Below are positions 53,029 through 62,301 of a stretch of 64,000 bases of DNA, one piece after another. The translations under genes were made by a program, and so were the position numbers. Source of the DNA: an uncultured Microbulbifer sp. (GTDB taxonomy: Bacteria > Pseudomonadota > Gammaproteobacteria > Pseudomonadales > Cellvibrionaceae); assembly GCF_947498635.1 (NCBI RefSeq), contig NZ_CANMKV010000005.1:1-64000 (forward strand), given 5' to 3'. Within the stretch, counting starts at the first letter, position 1; every line of letters begins with the position of its first letter. Under the pieces are notes generated by a model. It had not been told where the DNA came from. It did not search any database and was given only the letters and a program-made list of their open reading frames with translations.

Positions 53029-55185
53029 TTATTTGATATCGTTCAAGTCCTGTTTGGATTCGGCAAGTGTCATCAAAATTTCTGGCGGTGAAAATCTGTC
53101 GCCATAGGCTTCAGTGAGCCTTTGCGCACGCTGTATAAAGGCTTCAATACCATATTGGTTAATGTACTGCAGCGCCCCACCAGTCCAAGGGGGGAAGCCA
53201 ATACCAAAAATAGAACCTATATTGGCTTCCCGTACACTGCGCAATACCTTTTCTTCGTAGCAACGCAATGTCTCGATCGCCATAATAAACAGCAGTCTTT
53301 CTTGGATATCCTCGACTGGGGGTTGCTTGGCCGGTGGAAACTCCTGTTGTAGTCCCTGCCACAGATGTTTTTTCCCCTCTTCGGGGTATGAATAAAAACC
53401 TCCACCGGCGGCCTTGCCGGAACGGCCGAGCTCCAGCATATGATCAATAACGGCCTCTGCCGAGTGCGTGGGGATGCTTTTACCTTCTTTTTGTAGGTCT
53501 TTTATTGTCTGTTGGCGAATTCTTCCCATCAAGGTAAGTGATACTTCGTCGCTTACAGCCAGAGGCCCTACCGGGAACCCAACCAAGGATGCAGCATTTT
53601 CAATAGTTGCTGGATTAATCCCTTCACTTAGCATGCCTATTCCTTCATTGGTATAGCAGCCAAATACTCTTGAGGTGAAGAAACCGCGACTGTCGTTGAC
53701 AACAATGGGAGTTTTACCGATTTGCAAAACAAAGGCGAAGGCTTGTGCCAGCGTTTCATCGCTGGTTGCTTCACCGCAGATAATTTCAACTAGTGGCATT
53801 TTGTCTGCCGGGGAGAAAAAATGCATGCCGATATAATTATTTGGTCGCTCGGAAGCTTCGGCCAGGCCGGTGATCGGTAGGGTCGAAGTATTGGATGCAA
53901 AGATCGCGCTGCTATTTAGCTGAGTTTCAGCTTCGCGAGTTACTTGGGCCTTTAGCCCCCGGTCCTCAAATACAGCTTCAATGACCAGTTCACACCCGCT
54001 TAGGTCAGTAGCATTGTCAGTAGGGAATATGCGGGACAAAATGGCCTGCATGCGTGCTTCGTCAGTGCGACCGCGGGCTAAGCGCTTTTGCAGGGCGTTT
54101 TCGGCATAGCCTTTGCCATTCTGTGCCGCTTCTTTGGAAATATCCTTCAGGACCACCTCAATACCTTTACTGGCACAGGCATAGGCAATTGCCGAGCCCA
54201 TCATTCCAGCTCCGAGGATGCCGATTTTTCGAATGGGAGTTGTTTCCGATTGGCGCGCGGATTGGGGTAGAGAGGCTCCATCTTTTAATTCGTTGAGGGC
54301 AAACCAGAAGGTACCAATCATATTTTTTGCTACTTGACCGCAAGCAAGGTCGACAAAATAACGGGACTCAATACGAGTCGCGGTATCAAAATCTACTTGG
54401 GAACCCTCGACCACGGTCGCCAAAATTGCCTCGGGGGCGGGTAGGCAACCGCGAGTTTTTTTCTCTAGCATGGCCGGTGCGACCATCAAAAGCTGGGCAT
54501 TTTTCGGGTTTTTGGCATCCCCGCCGGGTATACGGTAGCCGGGTTTATCCCAGGGTTGCTGTAGTGACTCGTGGCTGTTTTCTTGGATAAAGGTGCGGGC
54601 CTTATTCAATAGGTCCTCTGTATCGGTGGCTGTTTGTTGAATTAGGCCACTTTCTTGGGCTTGCTTAGCGCGCACCTGCTTGCCCTCCAAGAGGAAAGGC
54701 AGCGCATTTTGAATGCCCAGCAGGCGGGGCATCCGTATACAGCCGCCGCCTCCGGGCAGCAGGCCGAGGGTGACTTCCGGTAATCCAATTTTTACTGAGT
54801 GATCTTCTAAGGCAATGCGGTGATGACAGCTAAGGGCAATTTCCCAACCGCCGCCGAGTGCGGCGCCATTGATCGCTGCCACGACGGGTTTGCCCTGGGT
54901 TTCCAGCCAACGCAAGTTAGCTTTGAGTGCCTCACAGGAAGCAAAAAATGCTTTGGCTTCAGTCTTTTTGGCGGCGTAGAGGGATTTGAGATCACCACCG
55001 GCAAAGAAAGTTTTTTTGGCCGAACGCACGATGATGCCGGAGAAATCTTTTTGCTTCAGTTGCTCAATTGCGGACTGGAGGGAGTCGCTGAAATCCCGGT
55101 CCATTACATTCGCCGAGGCATTGGGATTGTCCATAATCAGATGGACGATGTTGTCACTGTCTGTTTCCAGGCGGATAGATTTCAT
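53029..55185 (-). CDS. FadB/FadJ-like multifunctional beta-oxidation enzyme
   Basis: A 718-residue protein. The N-terminal enoyl-CoA hydratase domain (about 1-190) has INGAALGGGWEIALSCHHRI and GLPEVTLGLLPGGGG with both catalytic glutamates. The central NAD-binding 3-hydroxyacyl-CoA dehydrogenase domain starts at IGILGAGMMGSAIAYACASKGIEV, and the C-terminal part contains GFFTSRVFGCYTNEGIGML. It performs hydration and dehydrogenation of enoyl-CoA. The ATG at 55185 is chosen over an upstream in-frame start at 55242. It begins about 10 bases after the thiolase stop codon, so the two are co-translated. Confidence 0.93.
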   Translation of the reverse strand: MKSIRLETDSDNIVHLIMDNPNASANVMDRDFSDSLQSAIEQLKQKDFSGIIVRSAKKTFFAGGDLKSLYAAKKTEAKAFFASCEALKANLRWLETQGKPVVAAINGAALGGGWEIALSCHHRIALEDHSVKIGLPEVTLGLLPGGGGCIRMPRLLGIQNALPFLLEGKQVRAKQAQESGLIQQTATDTEDLLNKARTFIQENSHESLQQPWDKPGYRIPGGDAKNPKNAQLLMVAPAMLEKKTRGCLPAPEAILATVVEGSQVDFDTATRIESRYFVDLACGQVAKNMIGTFWFALNELKDGASLPQSARQSETTPIRKIGILGAGMMGSAIAYACASKGIEVVLKDISKEAAQNGKGYAENALQKRLARGRTDEARMQAILSRIFPTDNATDLSGCELVIEAVFEDRGLKAQVTREAETQLNSSAIFASNTSTLPITGLAEASERPNNYIGMHFFSPADKMPLVEIICGEATSDETLAQAFAFVLQIGKTPIVVNDSRGFFTSRVFGCYTNEGIGMLSEGINPATIENAASLVGFPVGPLAVSDEVSLTLMGRIRQQTIKDLQKEGKSIPTHSAEAVIDHMLELGRSGKAAGGGFYSYPEEGKKHLWQGLQQEFPPAKQPPVEDIQERLLFIMAIETLRCYEEKVLRSVREANIGSIFGIGFPPWTGGALQYINQYGIEAFIQRAQRLTEAYGDRFSPPEILMTLAESKQDLNDIK

Positions 55186-55195
55186 GTTTGCTCCC

Positions 55196-56404
55196 CTACA
55201 CCCTTTCGATAATGGTTGCCACGCCCATGCCGCCACCCACACACAGGGTCACCAGGCCGTAACGCAATTGTCGTTGTTCCAATTCATCGAGTACCGTCCC
55301 GATGAGCATGGCACCCGTAGCCCCGAGAGGGTGACCCATAGCAATGGCGCCACCGTTCACATTGATTTTTTGCGGATCGATATCCAGTTCATGCTGGAAG
55401 CGCAGTACCACCGCGGCGAAGGCCTCATTGACTTCGTACAGGTCGATATCCTGGGCGCTCAGACCAGCCGCCTTGAGGGCTTTTTGTGCGGAGGGGGCAG
55501 GGCCTGTCAACATGATGGTGGGATCGGTCCCGACTACGGCAGCGGAGATGATTCGTGCACGTGGTGTCAGGCCTAGGTCCCGCCCGGCCTGTTCATTGCC
55601 AACAAGAATGGCAGCAGCACCGTCGACTATGCCTGAGGAGTTACCGGCGGTGTGCACATGGTCGATGGATTCCACCTGGGGATAACGGGAAATTGCCACG
55701 CTATCAAAACAGAGGTCGCCCATTGCGGCAAAAGAGGGGTTGAGGTTGGCCAGCCCATCCATGGAGGTTTCCGGGCGCACCAGTTGATCGTGGTCGAGCA
55801 GCATCAGACCGTTCTGATCCCGCACCGGGATAATGGATTTGGCGAAAGCCTTTCTCTGCCATGCCGCAGCTGCCTTGCGTTGGGAGTGCAGGGCGAAGTT
55901 ATCCACATCTTCTCGTGAGAAGCTTCCCAGGGTGGCGATTAGGTCTGCCCCGATACCCTGGGGAGCAAAACCGGTTTCGATGGCCGTTTGCGGGTCCATA
56001 GCCCAGGCACCGCCGTCACTACCCATAGGAACACGCGACATGGATTCCACACCACCGGCCACGACCAGTTGTTCCCACCCGGAACGAACCTTGGCGGCGG
56101 CTAAATTCACGGCCTCGGCGCCAGAGGCACAAAAACGGTTGAGAGTGACGCCACCGATATCCCAATCCCAGCCGGCACTAAGAGCGGCCACTTTGGCGAT
56201 ATCGGCGCCCTGCTCACCGATGGGGGTCACACATCCCATCACGACATCATCGACCTGAGCGGTATCCAACTGGCTGCGTTGCTGTAGTTCGCGCAATAGG
56301 CCGGAAAGTAGGGTGATAGGTTTGACTTCATGCAGCGCGCCGCTGGGTTTTCCTTTGCCGCGTGGCGTGCGGATTGCATCGTAGATATAGGCTTCTGTGG
56401 GCAC
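55196..56404 (-). CDS. acetyl-CoA acyltransferase (thiolase)
   Basis: A 402-residue thiolase. The acyl-accepting cysteine is in [14 protein letters not shown], with [18 protein letters not shown] and the C-terminal [15 protein letters not shown] (second cysteine) in place. It cleaves 3-ketoacyl-CoA. The likely start is GTG at 56404 with AGAGG before it; an ATG at 56443 or 56509 would add an unrelated leader. It is the first gene of the cluster and reads before FadB, the opposite of the E. coli fadBA order. Confidence 0.92.
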   Translation of the reverse strand: MPTEAYIYDAIRTPRGKGKPSGALHEVKPITLLSGLLRELQQRSQLDTAQVDDVVMGCVTPIGEQGADIAKVAALSAGWDWDIGGVTLNRFCASGAEAVNLAAAKVRSGWEQLVVAGGVESMSRVPMGSDGGAWAMDPQTAIETGFAPQGIGADLIATLGSFSREDVDNFALHSQRKAAAAWQRKAFAKSIIPVRDQNGLMLLDHDQLVRPETSMDGLANLNPSFAAMGDLCFDSVAISRYPQVESIDHVHTAGNSSGIVDGAAAILVGNEQAGRDLGLTPRARIISAAVVGTDPTIMLTGPAPSAQKALKAAGLSAQDIDLYEVNEAFAAVVLRFQHELDIDPQKINVNGGAIAMGHPLGATGAMLIGTVLDELEQRQLRYGLVTLCVGGGMGVATIIERV

Positions 56405-56774
56405 GGTTATGGCCTCTTTATTATTGCTTGTGGGTACAACCATAGTTGTGTGAGGCGTTGGCGCAATGATGAAAGACGCCAGGGACGGTGACGCGGGTGT
56501 CAGCAGCAATTAATAACTCGGTTAAGTTTTTAACTTTATTTATTTCAAATCAAACTAACTCGATGATTGGACTGCCGTACACTCAAATAAGGCGCTTTAT
56601 TTTTTATTTTCGGCCAAGAAAAAGGGCTGATTGGTGCGTATTAAGATCGCAATAGCCTTTTTGGTCGAGGTTTGAAACAGGCTAAAGCCCTCAATGAAAA
56701 CTTTTTACCTGTGTTGAGTTTTCACTGGCGTTACCTTGGGGCGGCTTGCGTTTAATAAGCAGTGAGGGTTGACT
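56405..56774. other. divergent promoter region
   Basis: About 370 bases between thiolase and the OmpA-domain gene, AT-rich around 56520-56560. I did not find a FadR- or PsrA-like palindrome with confidence. Confidence 0.4.
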
Positions 56775-58016
56775 ATGGCGGAGAATCTACTGGAACTGGC
56801 GGCGAGTCAGCTGGGTGCCTCGGGTATTGGTACCCTGGCTTCGGAACTCGACCTTCCGGCAGACAAAGGTCAATCAGCACTGGATACAGGTGTCGCATTT
56901 GTCCTGGCGGGCATGTTGAACAAGGCCAGTAGTAAGACTGGTATGGCTTATTTGTTTAATTTAATCACTGGAAGTGAAGCGGCGGACCTCACAGATATTA
57001 CAAATAAGTTTTCGAATAGGGAAAAGCTTGCATCTACACTGCCGGTTGGTACTGAGATGCTGCAAAAGGTGTTTGGTACACGGGTGGAGGAGGTCACAAA
57101 AGTCGCCACCACAGAGGTGCCCGGTAATGGAGGCGGGAGACTCCTAAAACTAGTACTTCCCCTAGTCGCAGCGCTGTTAGGCGCACAGGTAAAATCGCAG
57201 AAAATGGATGTTTCCGATCTGGCCTCATTTTTAATTGGCCAGCGAGAGTTTTTGCGCAATAAAATTCCCGATGCGCTTTTGGATGCCCTGGATGTACAGG
57301 GCTTCGATGAATTGGGAGCCTCTCTGGTCACCCATGGCCACGCCAAGCCTCAAGAGCCGCGGGAGCAGGCGCTTCATGGAAGTGGAGAAAAAAAGAAACC
57401 CGTCAGTTTCAGCAGCTGGTTTTTTCCGCTGTTATTGGTGTTGGTAGCCCTTTACGCCTTAAATATGTGTATGGATAAGGGCAGGCAGGAGAGACCTGCA
57501 GATCAGCCCCTCGAAACCCCTCAGGAGCAGGCTTTTATGGAATCGCCTTCGCAATCGGGGGACGATACTACTCTCACGGATCGTAATGCCCAGGCGCAGC
57601 TGGGGCCGGATAAGTTCACCAGTAACCTCAGCGACTATCTGAAGAGTTTCGATCGTGATCCCAACCAGGAATTTCCCCTGGAGGTGAAGTTTGAGGCGCG
57701 CACTGCAAAAATCCTAAATCCCAATGCGGCTGATATCCGTGCACTGGCCAAAATAATGCAGGAAAACCCCAAGCTCACCGTCGCAATTGAGGGGCATGTG
57801 CAGGGCGAGGGTAATGAAATCCGGGAGCAGGAAATTTCCCAGGAGCGAGCAGATGTAGTACGGGAAATACTATTACAAAAAGGGATTGCGGCCAATCGTA
57901 TTACAGCCACTGGAATGGGATCGGCGAAGCCGCTCGCAGGAGATGAACCTGAGCAAAATACGCAGAAAAAAACTCAGAATGAGCGAATTAGTGTACGGGT
58001 GGTAACTACTCAGTAG
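56775..58016 (+). CDS. DUF937-OmpA membrane protein lacking a key peptidoglycan-binding residue
   Basis: A 413-residue protein. Residues 1 to about 195 are a DUF937/YidB-like domain (ENLLELAASQLG, DTGVAFVLAGMLNKASS). A single membrane helix (SWFFPLLLVLVALYALNM, about 213-230) leads to a periplasmic linker and a C-terminal OmpA domain. In that domain the arginine of the diaminopimelate site is kept (SQERADVV), but the aspartate of the usual TDxxG is replaced by glutamine (EGHVQGEG). Peptidoglycan binding may therefore be weak or different. The ATG at 56775 has GTGAGGG upstream. It lies divergent from thiolase and convergent with an AraC-type regulator. Confidence 0.8.
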   Translation: MAENLLELAASQLGASGIGTLASELDLPADKGQSALDTGVAFVLAGMLNKASSKTGMAYLFNLITGSEAADLTDITNKFSNREKLASTLPVGTEMLQKVFGTRVEEVTKVATTEVPGNGGGRLLKLVLPLVAALLGAQVKSQKMDVSDLASFLIGQREFLRNKIPDALLDALDVQGFDELGASLVTHGHAKPQEPREQALHGSGEKKKPVSFSSWFFPLLLVLVALYALNMCMDKGRQERPADQPLETPQEQAFMESPSQSGDDTTLTDRNAQAQLGPDKFTSNLSDYLKSFDRDPNQEFPLEVKFEARTAKILNPNAADIRALAKIMQENPKLTVAIEGHVQGEGNEIREQEISQERADVVREILLQKGIAANRITATGMGSAKPLAGDEPEQNTQKKTQNERISVRVVTTQ

Positions 58017-58044
58017 GTCAATCTTTTCATTCCCGAGGAAATCA

Positions 58045-58074
58045 AAAAAGCCCTGCTTTTTGGCAGGGCTTTTT
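58045..58074. terminator. bidirectional intrinsic terminator
   Basis: AAAAAGCCCTGC (58045-58056) pairs perfectly with GCAGGGCTTTTT (58063-58074). The T run on one side and the A run on the other serve the convergent OmpA-domain and AraC-type genes. Confidence 0.85.
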
Positions 58075-58125
58075 AATGAGGAAAAGAGTTTTTCGGATTC
58101 ATTAATCGGCAAAAAACAGGGCTAT

Positions 58126-59181
58126 TTAGCAGCTGCGAAATTTTTCTCGGTAGGCACCGGGGGCGAGGCCGGTCCACTTCTTAAAGGCGCGATTGAAGGC
58201 GCTAGGCTCAGAAAAGCCGAGTCGTTCGGCAATTTCCGCTACTGCGGTTTCCTGTTGCTTTAGCTGAAAAACCGCCATATCGCGGCGCACTGAATCCTTG
58301 ATATCCTGCCAACTGTTTCCTTCATCTTTAAGGCGCCTGCGCAGTGTTTGTGGCGAGGTGTAAAGGCGAGCGGCCACATCGTCGAGGGAGAGATTTTCTA
58401 TGCTGTTTTGCTGCTGCAGCATGCGGCGGATACGGCCGGTAAAACTATGATCGGATTTGTACTGGGTGAGCAGACACTCTGGCGCTCTGGAAAGGAAGTC
58501 CGCCAGCTGCTGCTCGTCTCGCACTAAAGGCATTTGTAGATAGCGGGTATTAAACACTAAACAGGTTTCGGCCTGATTGAAGTAGTGCCGACAGGGGAAC
58601 ATATCGCTGTAATCTTCGTTGTAATCTGGCGGTGGAAAGGCCAGTAAAACACGCTCGAGCAGGATGGTACGATCGATCAGCCAGCTAAAAAAACGCAACC
58701 AGATAACCGCGATAGACTCCACAAAGATCTGGTTGGGCAGTTGTTTGTCGTTGCTATGGTGGATAATCAGTCTGGCTTCCTCGCCGTCTTCCACCAGCTT
58801 GATGTGCAGGTCGTCACTGACCATGCTGATAAAGCGCGCGGAGCGGAGCAGGGCGCGGCGCAGGTTTGGGCAGCTGATGCAGGCATGCCCCATCATTGCG
58901 AAGGTGCCGGGCAGCCAGGGACGAGCCAGGAAACCTCCGGACTCATCATTCAGTAAATCCCACTCCAGACGCAGCAGGCTAGCCATCTGCTCGCGCCCGA
59001 CTCGGCTGTCGGAGTCTTCAAGCTGGGCGGGATCTATCCCGCTATCCCTAAGCAGCTGTTGGCAGTCCAGCCCTGCTGCCTGGGCGCCCACCAGTTGGGC
59101 GCGCACTACCGCGGCGAGGATACCTGGGTCCGCTTCGCGGAGTTTGGGAGTCTCGCTTTCCACTGTCTCAGCCCTCAACAT
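58126..59181 (-). CDS. AraC family transcriptional regulator
   Basis: A 351-residue regulator. The N-terminal part (about 20-230) is the arabinose-binding-like (Arabinose_bd) domain of the OruR/VirF-type subgroup, with GHACISCPNLRRALLRSARF as a typical piece. The C-terminal AraC DNA-binding domain (about 250-345) has SLDDVAARLYTSPQTLRRRLKDEGNSWQDIKDS and AEIAERLGFSEPSAFNRAFKKWTG. Effector and target genes are unknown. The nearest partners are the OmpA-domain gene and the fatty-acid cluster. Confidence 0.92.
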   Translation of the reverse strand: MLRAETVESETPKLREADPGILAAVVRAQLVGAQAAGLDCQQLLRDSGIDPAQLEDSDSRVGREQMASLLRLEWDLLNDESGGFLARPWLPGTFAMMGHACISCPNLRRALLRSARFISMVSDDLHIKLVEDGEEARLIIHHSNDKQLPNQIFVESIAVIWLRFFSWLIDRTILLERVLLAFPPPDYNEDYSDMFPCRHYFNQAETCLVFNTRYLQMPLVRDEQQLADFLSRAPECLLTQYKSDHSFTGRIRRMLQQQNSIENLSLDDVAARLYTSPQTLRRRLKDEGNSWQDIKDSVRRDMAVFQLKQQETAVAEIAERLGFSEPSAFNRAFKKWTGLAPGAYREKFRSC

Positions 59182-59691
59182 GATTGTGTTTGCTGTATGT
59201 AATTATTAAATCTGAGCAGGGATTATGCGCAAAGCTAGCGTGAAAGTCAGGTTTATCCCCGGTAGATGTAAGAAAGAGTGGATTGCGACAGGCTACAAGG
59301 ACAATTACAGGGGGTTGGAGCTGAACGACTTCGTGTTATTTCTCAGAAATTCGCCGCCCTTAGCCTTATAAACCAGCCTGCTAGTGAATTTATATGATTT
59401 AAGAGGGGCACAGGCTCAGTGAAACACCTTAGCTTGTTCTATCGGCACCAGCTTTATACGGGCGAAAAGCTATTGAAATGGGGTTATTGATTTATTGCCA
59501 GTATATTTATACGCCTAGCTAACTATGTTTTTCTCAGGTCGTAGGGGGTATAAATGGATTTAAAAGCCATACAGTGGCCTTAAGAGTGAACGCTTATTTA
59601 TGGGTTCAGAGTCCAGGGGTACCCACCTATTTGGACTGAATGGTCACTTACGCTAAGAATAAATCAGAATCTGCAATAAAGGAGTGGCCTG
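59182..59691. other. gene-free stretch containing one arm of an inverted repeat
   Basis: About 510 bases. It contains the left copy (59421-59488) of a 68-bp inverted repeat whose partner is at 60037-60103. No gene was recognised. Confidence 0.55.
59421..59488 (-). repeat. inverted repeat, left copy
   Basis: Reverse complement of 60037-60103 with 63 of 68 positions identical, including a 38-bp perfect core containing AGCTGGTGCCGATAGAACAA. Read on the minus strand it retains part of the short reading frame seen in the right copy (LFARIKLVPIEQ), then reaches stop codons, so it looks like a decayed inverted duplicate. Confidence 0.9.
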
Positions 59692-60006
59692 ATGCCATCA
59701 ACGCCCGTCGAAAGCCCATTGAATCCGACAATCTGCCGACGCATGTTGATTGCTTATTTGATTGAGCAGATTCCCCGCCCCAATAACCCTGCACTTGAGG
59801 AAGCGACCGGCTGGCCACGACGTACTGTTCAGGACATCATCGCCAAAGGGTTACCTGGTCACGGCACTCAGGTGGAATTTGTCCAGGAGGGTGTGCGCCA
59901 CAATGACGGCTATTACCTACTGCGGGATTGGGGCTCTTTTGATCGCAGCTGGGTAAAAAAGAATTTGCCCACAATATGTCAGGTGCTGGGGATCACACTG
60001 AGTTAG
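59692..60006 (+). CDS. winged helix-turn-helix protein
   Basis: A 104-residue protein. The first half (NPTICRRMLIAYLIEQIPRPNNPALEEATGWPRRTVQDIIAKG) matches a winged-helix family common in pseudomonads, with the recognition-helix-like PRRTVQDII. The remainder (GYYLLRDWGSFDRSWVKKNLPTICQVLGI) is typical of the C-terminal wing. It is likely to be a DNA-binding regulator of unknown target. AAGGAG lies 7 bases before the ATG. It is enclosed by the 68-bp inverted repeats. Confidence 0.8.
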   Translation: MPSTPVESPLNPTICRRMLIAYLIEQIPRPNNPALEEATGWPRRTVQDIIAKGLPGHGTQVEFVQEGVRHNDGYYLLRDWGSFDRSWVKKNLPTICQVLGITLS

Positions 60007-60033
60007 ACGGCCCATTATTCACAGAAAAGCTAT

Positions 60034-60159
60034 ATGAATAACCCCTTTCAAGAGCTTTTCGCCCGTATAAAGCTGGTGCCGATAGAACAAACTGAGGTAT
60101 TTCAACGCAGGCAGCGGCACATCTCTGTGCCGCATTCACCCGGTAAACAGGCCGACTAA
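60034..60159 (+). CDS. possible small protein overlapping the right inverted repeat
   Basis: A 41-codon frame with ATG start (MNNPFQELFARIKLVPIEQ, then TEVFQRRQRHISVPHSPGKQ). The ribosome-binding site is weak. It overlaps the right copy of the inverted repeat and its sense is partly kept in the left copy, which hints at past coding function. Not matched to a family; could equally be chance. Confidence 0.3.
   Translation: MNNPFQELFARIKLVPIEQTEVFQRRQRHISVPHSPGKQAD
60037..60103 (+). repeat. inverted repeat, right copy
   Basis: Partner of 59421-59488 (4 mismatches and one 1-base gap over 68 positions). The two copies enclose about 550 bases with the winged-helix gene. No target-site duplication was found at the outer edges. 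Confidence 0.9.
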
Positions 60160-60186
60160 GAATTTAGTGAGGTCGCCCTGTCAGGA

Positions 60187-60567
60187 TTATTGCGGTTTTG
60201 GACTGTGGCTTTGCTGCAGTATTTTATTGACCTTTTCCAGCAGAGCGGGGTTTGATTTAATACTGCTGGCGATTTCCTGGTATTTACTTTTTGACAATCC
60301 AGCCTTTTCAATAGCTGCGACCATTTTGCCTTGTGCCTCCTTATTTAGGGCCTCAGCCTCCTTGATATCGGCGGCCGCTTTAAGCTTGGGTGCATATTCT
60401 CGGCTCAACATAACAATTGAGCGGTAGGCATTGGCAAACTGCTTGAGCTGGGGCTCACTGATGGATATTTTGGGGGCCTCTGCCTGTGGGGATGGAGACT
60501 GCGCGACAGCAAAGGGCACAGTGAGTAATAGGGCGAAGAGGGCGAGATACTTCAAAGGGGATTTCAT
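60187..60567 (-). CDS. DUF4168 secreted protein
   Basis: A 126-residue exported helical protein (signal sequence LALFALLLTVPFAVAQ). It has the DUF4168 pattern of two long helices (LKQFANAYRSIVMLSREYAPKLKAAADIKEAE and KGKMVAAIEKAGLSKSKYQEIASSIKSNPALLEKVNKIL, quoted in part). Function unknown; periplasmic location likely. AGGAG precedes the ATG. Confidence 0.85.
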   Translation of the reverse strand: MKSPLKYLALFALLLTVPFAVAQSPSPQAEAPKISISEPQLKQFANAYRSIVMLSREYAPKLKAAADIKEAEALNKEAQGKMVAAIEKAGLSKSKYQEIASSIKSNPALLEKVNKILQQSHSPKPQ

Positions 60568-60776
60568 TGGGCACTCCTGAAAGTTGGGGGCGCTTTTGCT
60601 TCTCTAGGGAACGCCCAGCCACACTGCAGTGCCGGGGCGTTGGTACGGTATCCATTGGCCGCTGACAGCTCTGGTGCGATCAACGCTGAGACATTAGTTT
60701 CAGGGTAGCCAGTTTCAGAGAGATCGTGGCGCGATTCCCCGCCACTGCGACAATTTTTATCCGCAGTGGCCAGCGG

Positions 60777-61400
60777 TTAAAAAAGACCGAGGAACTTCCT
60801 GCGTTTTGGCAGCGAATGTTCACAGCTGTTCAGCTGTTGCTGGTAGCGCTGTGCCCGCGCTGAGACTTTGTGAGAAACCCTTTTAAGCCAAGCCTTGTTT
60901 TTAAAACTACGCCGGTTAAAACCGCCGTGCCCTTCGTGGTAGGCCAAATAGAGGTGGTAGCTATCATTGGAGCGAATTTGGCACCGGCGCGCGCTGGTGT
61001 TGTTGTACCAGCCAACAAAATCGATAGCGTCGCTAAAATCATCTCGATCCGCGCCGTAGTTGAAGCTGGAGCGTTGATATCCGCGCCAAGTGCTGCGCAG
61101 CGCCTGGGCGTAGCCGTAGGCATCCGAAGGGCGTGGACCCGGGATAAAACCGAGTATTTTGGTTCGAGGTGGGCGCGCATCGTGCACAAAACGTGATTCC
61201 TGGTGCAGGATTGCCATCATAGTGGCTATGGGTGACCCCCACCTGTCCTCCGAGGCTTTGGCTTGCCTGTACCAGCTCTTCTTCTCACGGAAAATAGAAC
61301 AGATATTGTCGAGGTTACTGGGCGGGCTGGTGGCACAGCCCGCACTGAGGGTGATGGCACCAAGCAGTGCCAGCAACAATTTTTTATTATTTTTTCCCAT
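60777..61400 (-). CDS. lytic transglycosylase lipoprotein (SLT domain)
   Basis: A 207-residue lipoprotein (lipobox LSAGC, Cys22). The Slt-type domain has the catalytic glutamate in AILHQESRFVHDA (about residue 68), and later HLYLAYHEGHGGFNRRSF. It cleaves peptidoglycan from the inner face of the outer membrane. It begins 15 bases after rpiA ends, on the same strand, so the two are probably co-transcribed. A longer MltF-like enzyme is also in the window. Confidence 0.85.
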   Translation of the reverse strand: MGKNNKKLLLALLGAITLSAGCATSPPSNLDNICSIFREKKSWYRQAKASEDRWGSPIATMMAILHQESRFVHDARPPRTKILGFIPGPRPSDAYGYAQALRSTWRGYQRSSFNYGADRDDFSDAIDFVGWYNNTSARRCQIRSNDSYHLYLAYHEGHGGFNRRSFKNKAWLKRVSHKVSARAQRYQQQLNSCEHSLPKRRKFLGLF

Positions 61401-61415
61401 AATATCTCTGAACCA

Positions 61416-62087
61416 TCAAGCGGTGATGGTTTTCACTCCGGTGCTGGTACCGAGCAGCAATACATCTGCCGGGCGCTTGGCGAAGATCCCGTTGGTGACG
61501 ACACCGGTGATATTGTTGATGGCGTCTTCAAGGGCTGTGGGCCGCTCAATCTTCAGGTTATAGACATCCAGAATGGCGTTGCCATTATCGGTAATCACAC
61601 CTTGGCGGTAGACCGGGTCCCCTCCAAGTTTGACCAGCTCGCGCGCGACTAGCGAGCGCGCCATGGGAATTACCTCAACCGGCAGGGGAAAACTCCCCAG
61701 CGTATCCACCCACTTGCTGTCATCGGCAATACAGATGAACTCTTCGGCACAGGCAGCGACAATTTTTTCACGAGTCAGGGCTGCCCCCCCGCCTTTAATC
61801 AGCTCTAGTGCGGGGTTGGTTTCATCGGCACCGTCCACATAAAACTGGATGCCATCGACGCTGTTGAGCTCATACACGGGAATGCCGTGGGCCTTGAGCC
61901 TCTCTGCGGAAGCTTCGGAGCTGGCAACGGTGCCGTCAAACTGGCCTTTCACCTCTGCCAGGTAGTCGATAAAGAAATTGGCGGTGGAGCCAGTGCCGAC
62001 GCCGACGATGGAATCGGCCTCCAGGCGCGGGGAGATATAGTCAATGGCGGCGCGAGCGGTGGCCTGCTTCAGTTCATCCTGGGTCAT
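61416..62087 (-). CDS. rpiA: ribose-5-phosphate isomerase A
   Basis: About 223 residues; interconverts ribose-5-phosphate and ribulose-5-phosphate in the pentose phosphate pathway, in the cytoplasm. The phosphate-binding loop [11 protein letters not shown], the DGADETNP motif with the catalytic acid, and [14 protein letters not shown] are intact. The ATG at 62087 ([18 protein letters not shown]) is preferred over an upstream in-frame one at 62153, as family proteins start there. It is divergent from ilvA, as in many gammaproteobacteria. Confidence 0.95.
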   Translation of the reverse strand: MTQDELKQATARAAIDYISPRLEADSIVGVGTGSTANFFIDYLAEVKGQFDGTVASSEASAERLKAHGIPVYELNSVDGIQFYVDGADETNPALELIKGGGAALTREKIVAACAEEFICIADDSKWVDTLGSFPLPVEVIPMARSLVARELVKLGGDPVYRQGVITDNGNAILDVYNLKIERPTALEDAINNITGVVTNGIFAKRPADVLLLGTSTGVKTITA

Positions 62088-62301
62088 ACGCTGGATAGTT
62101 TCCTGTGCAATTATTTTTGCTTTATCTCTATCTTTCGATAAAAAAAAGCGCAATGTATATAAAAAAATAGAAATCGTGCTAGGCAGGGATTAGACTGGCC
62201 TGCCGGTGTTGCGCGCGGCGGCTACTTGACCGTCCACTCCTGCTACTACGCTTGCCTGAGTCGCGCACAGAAATTAACCGCAACGGCAGCTGATACACGC
62301 C

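Noticed and set aside
59421-60103. Insertion sequence
   Set aside because: No transposase and no target duplication; the enclosed gene is a winged-helix protein.
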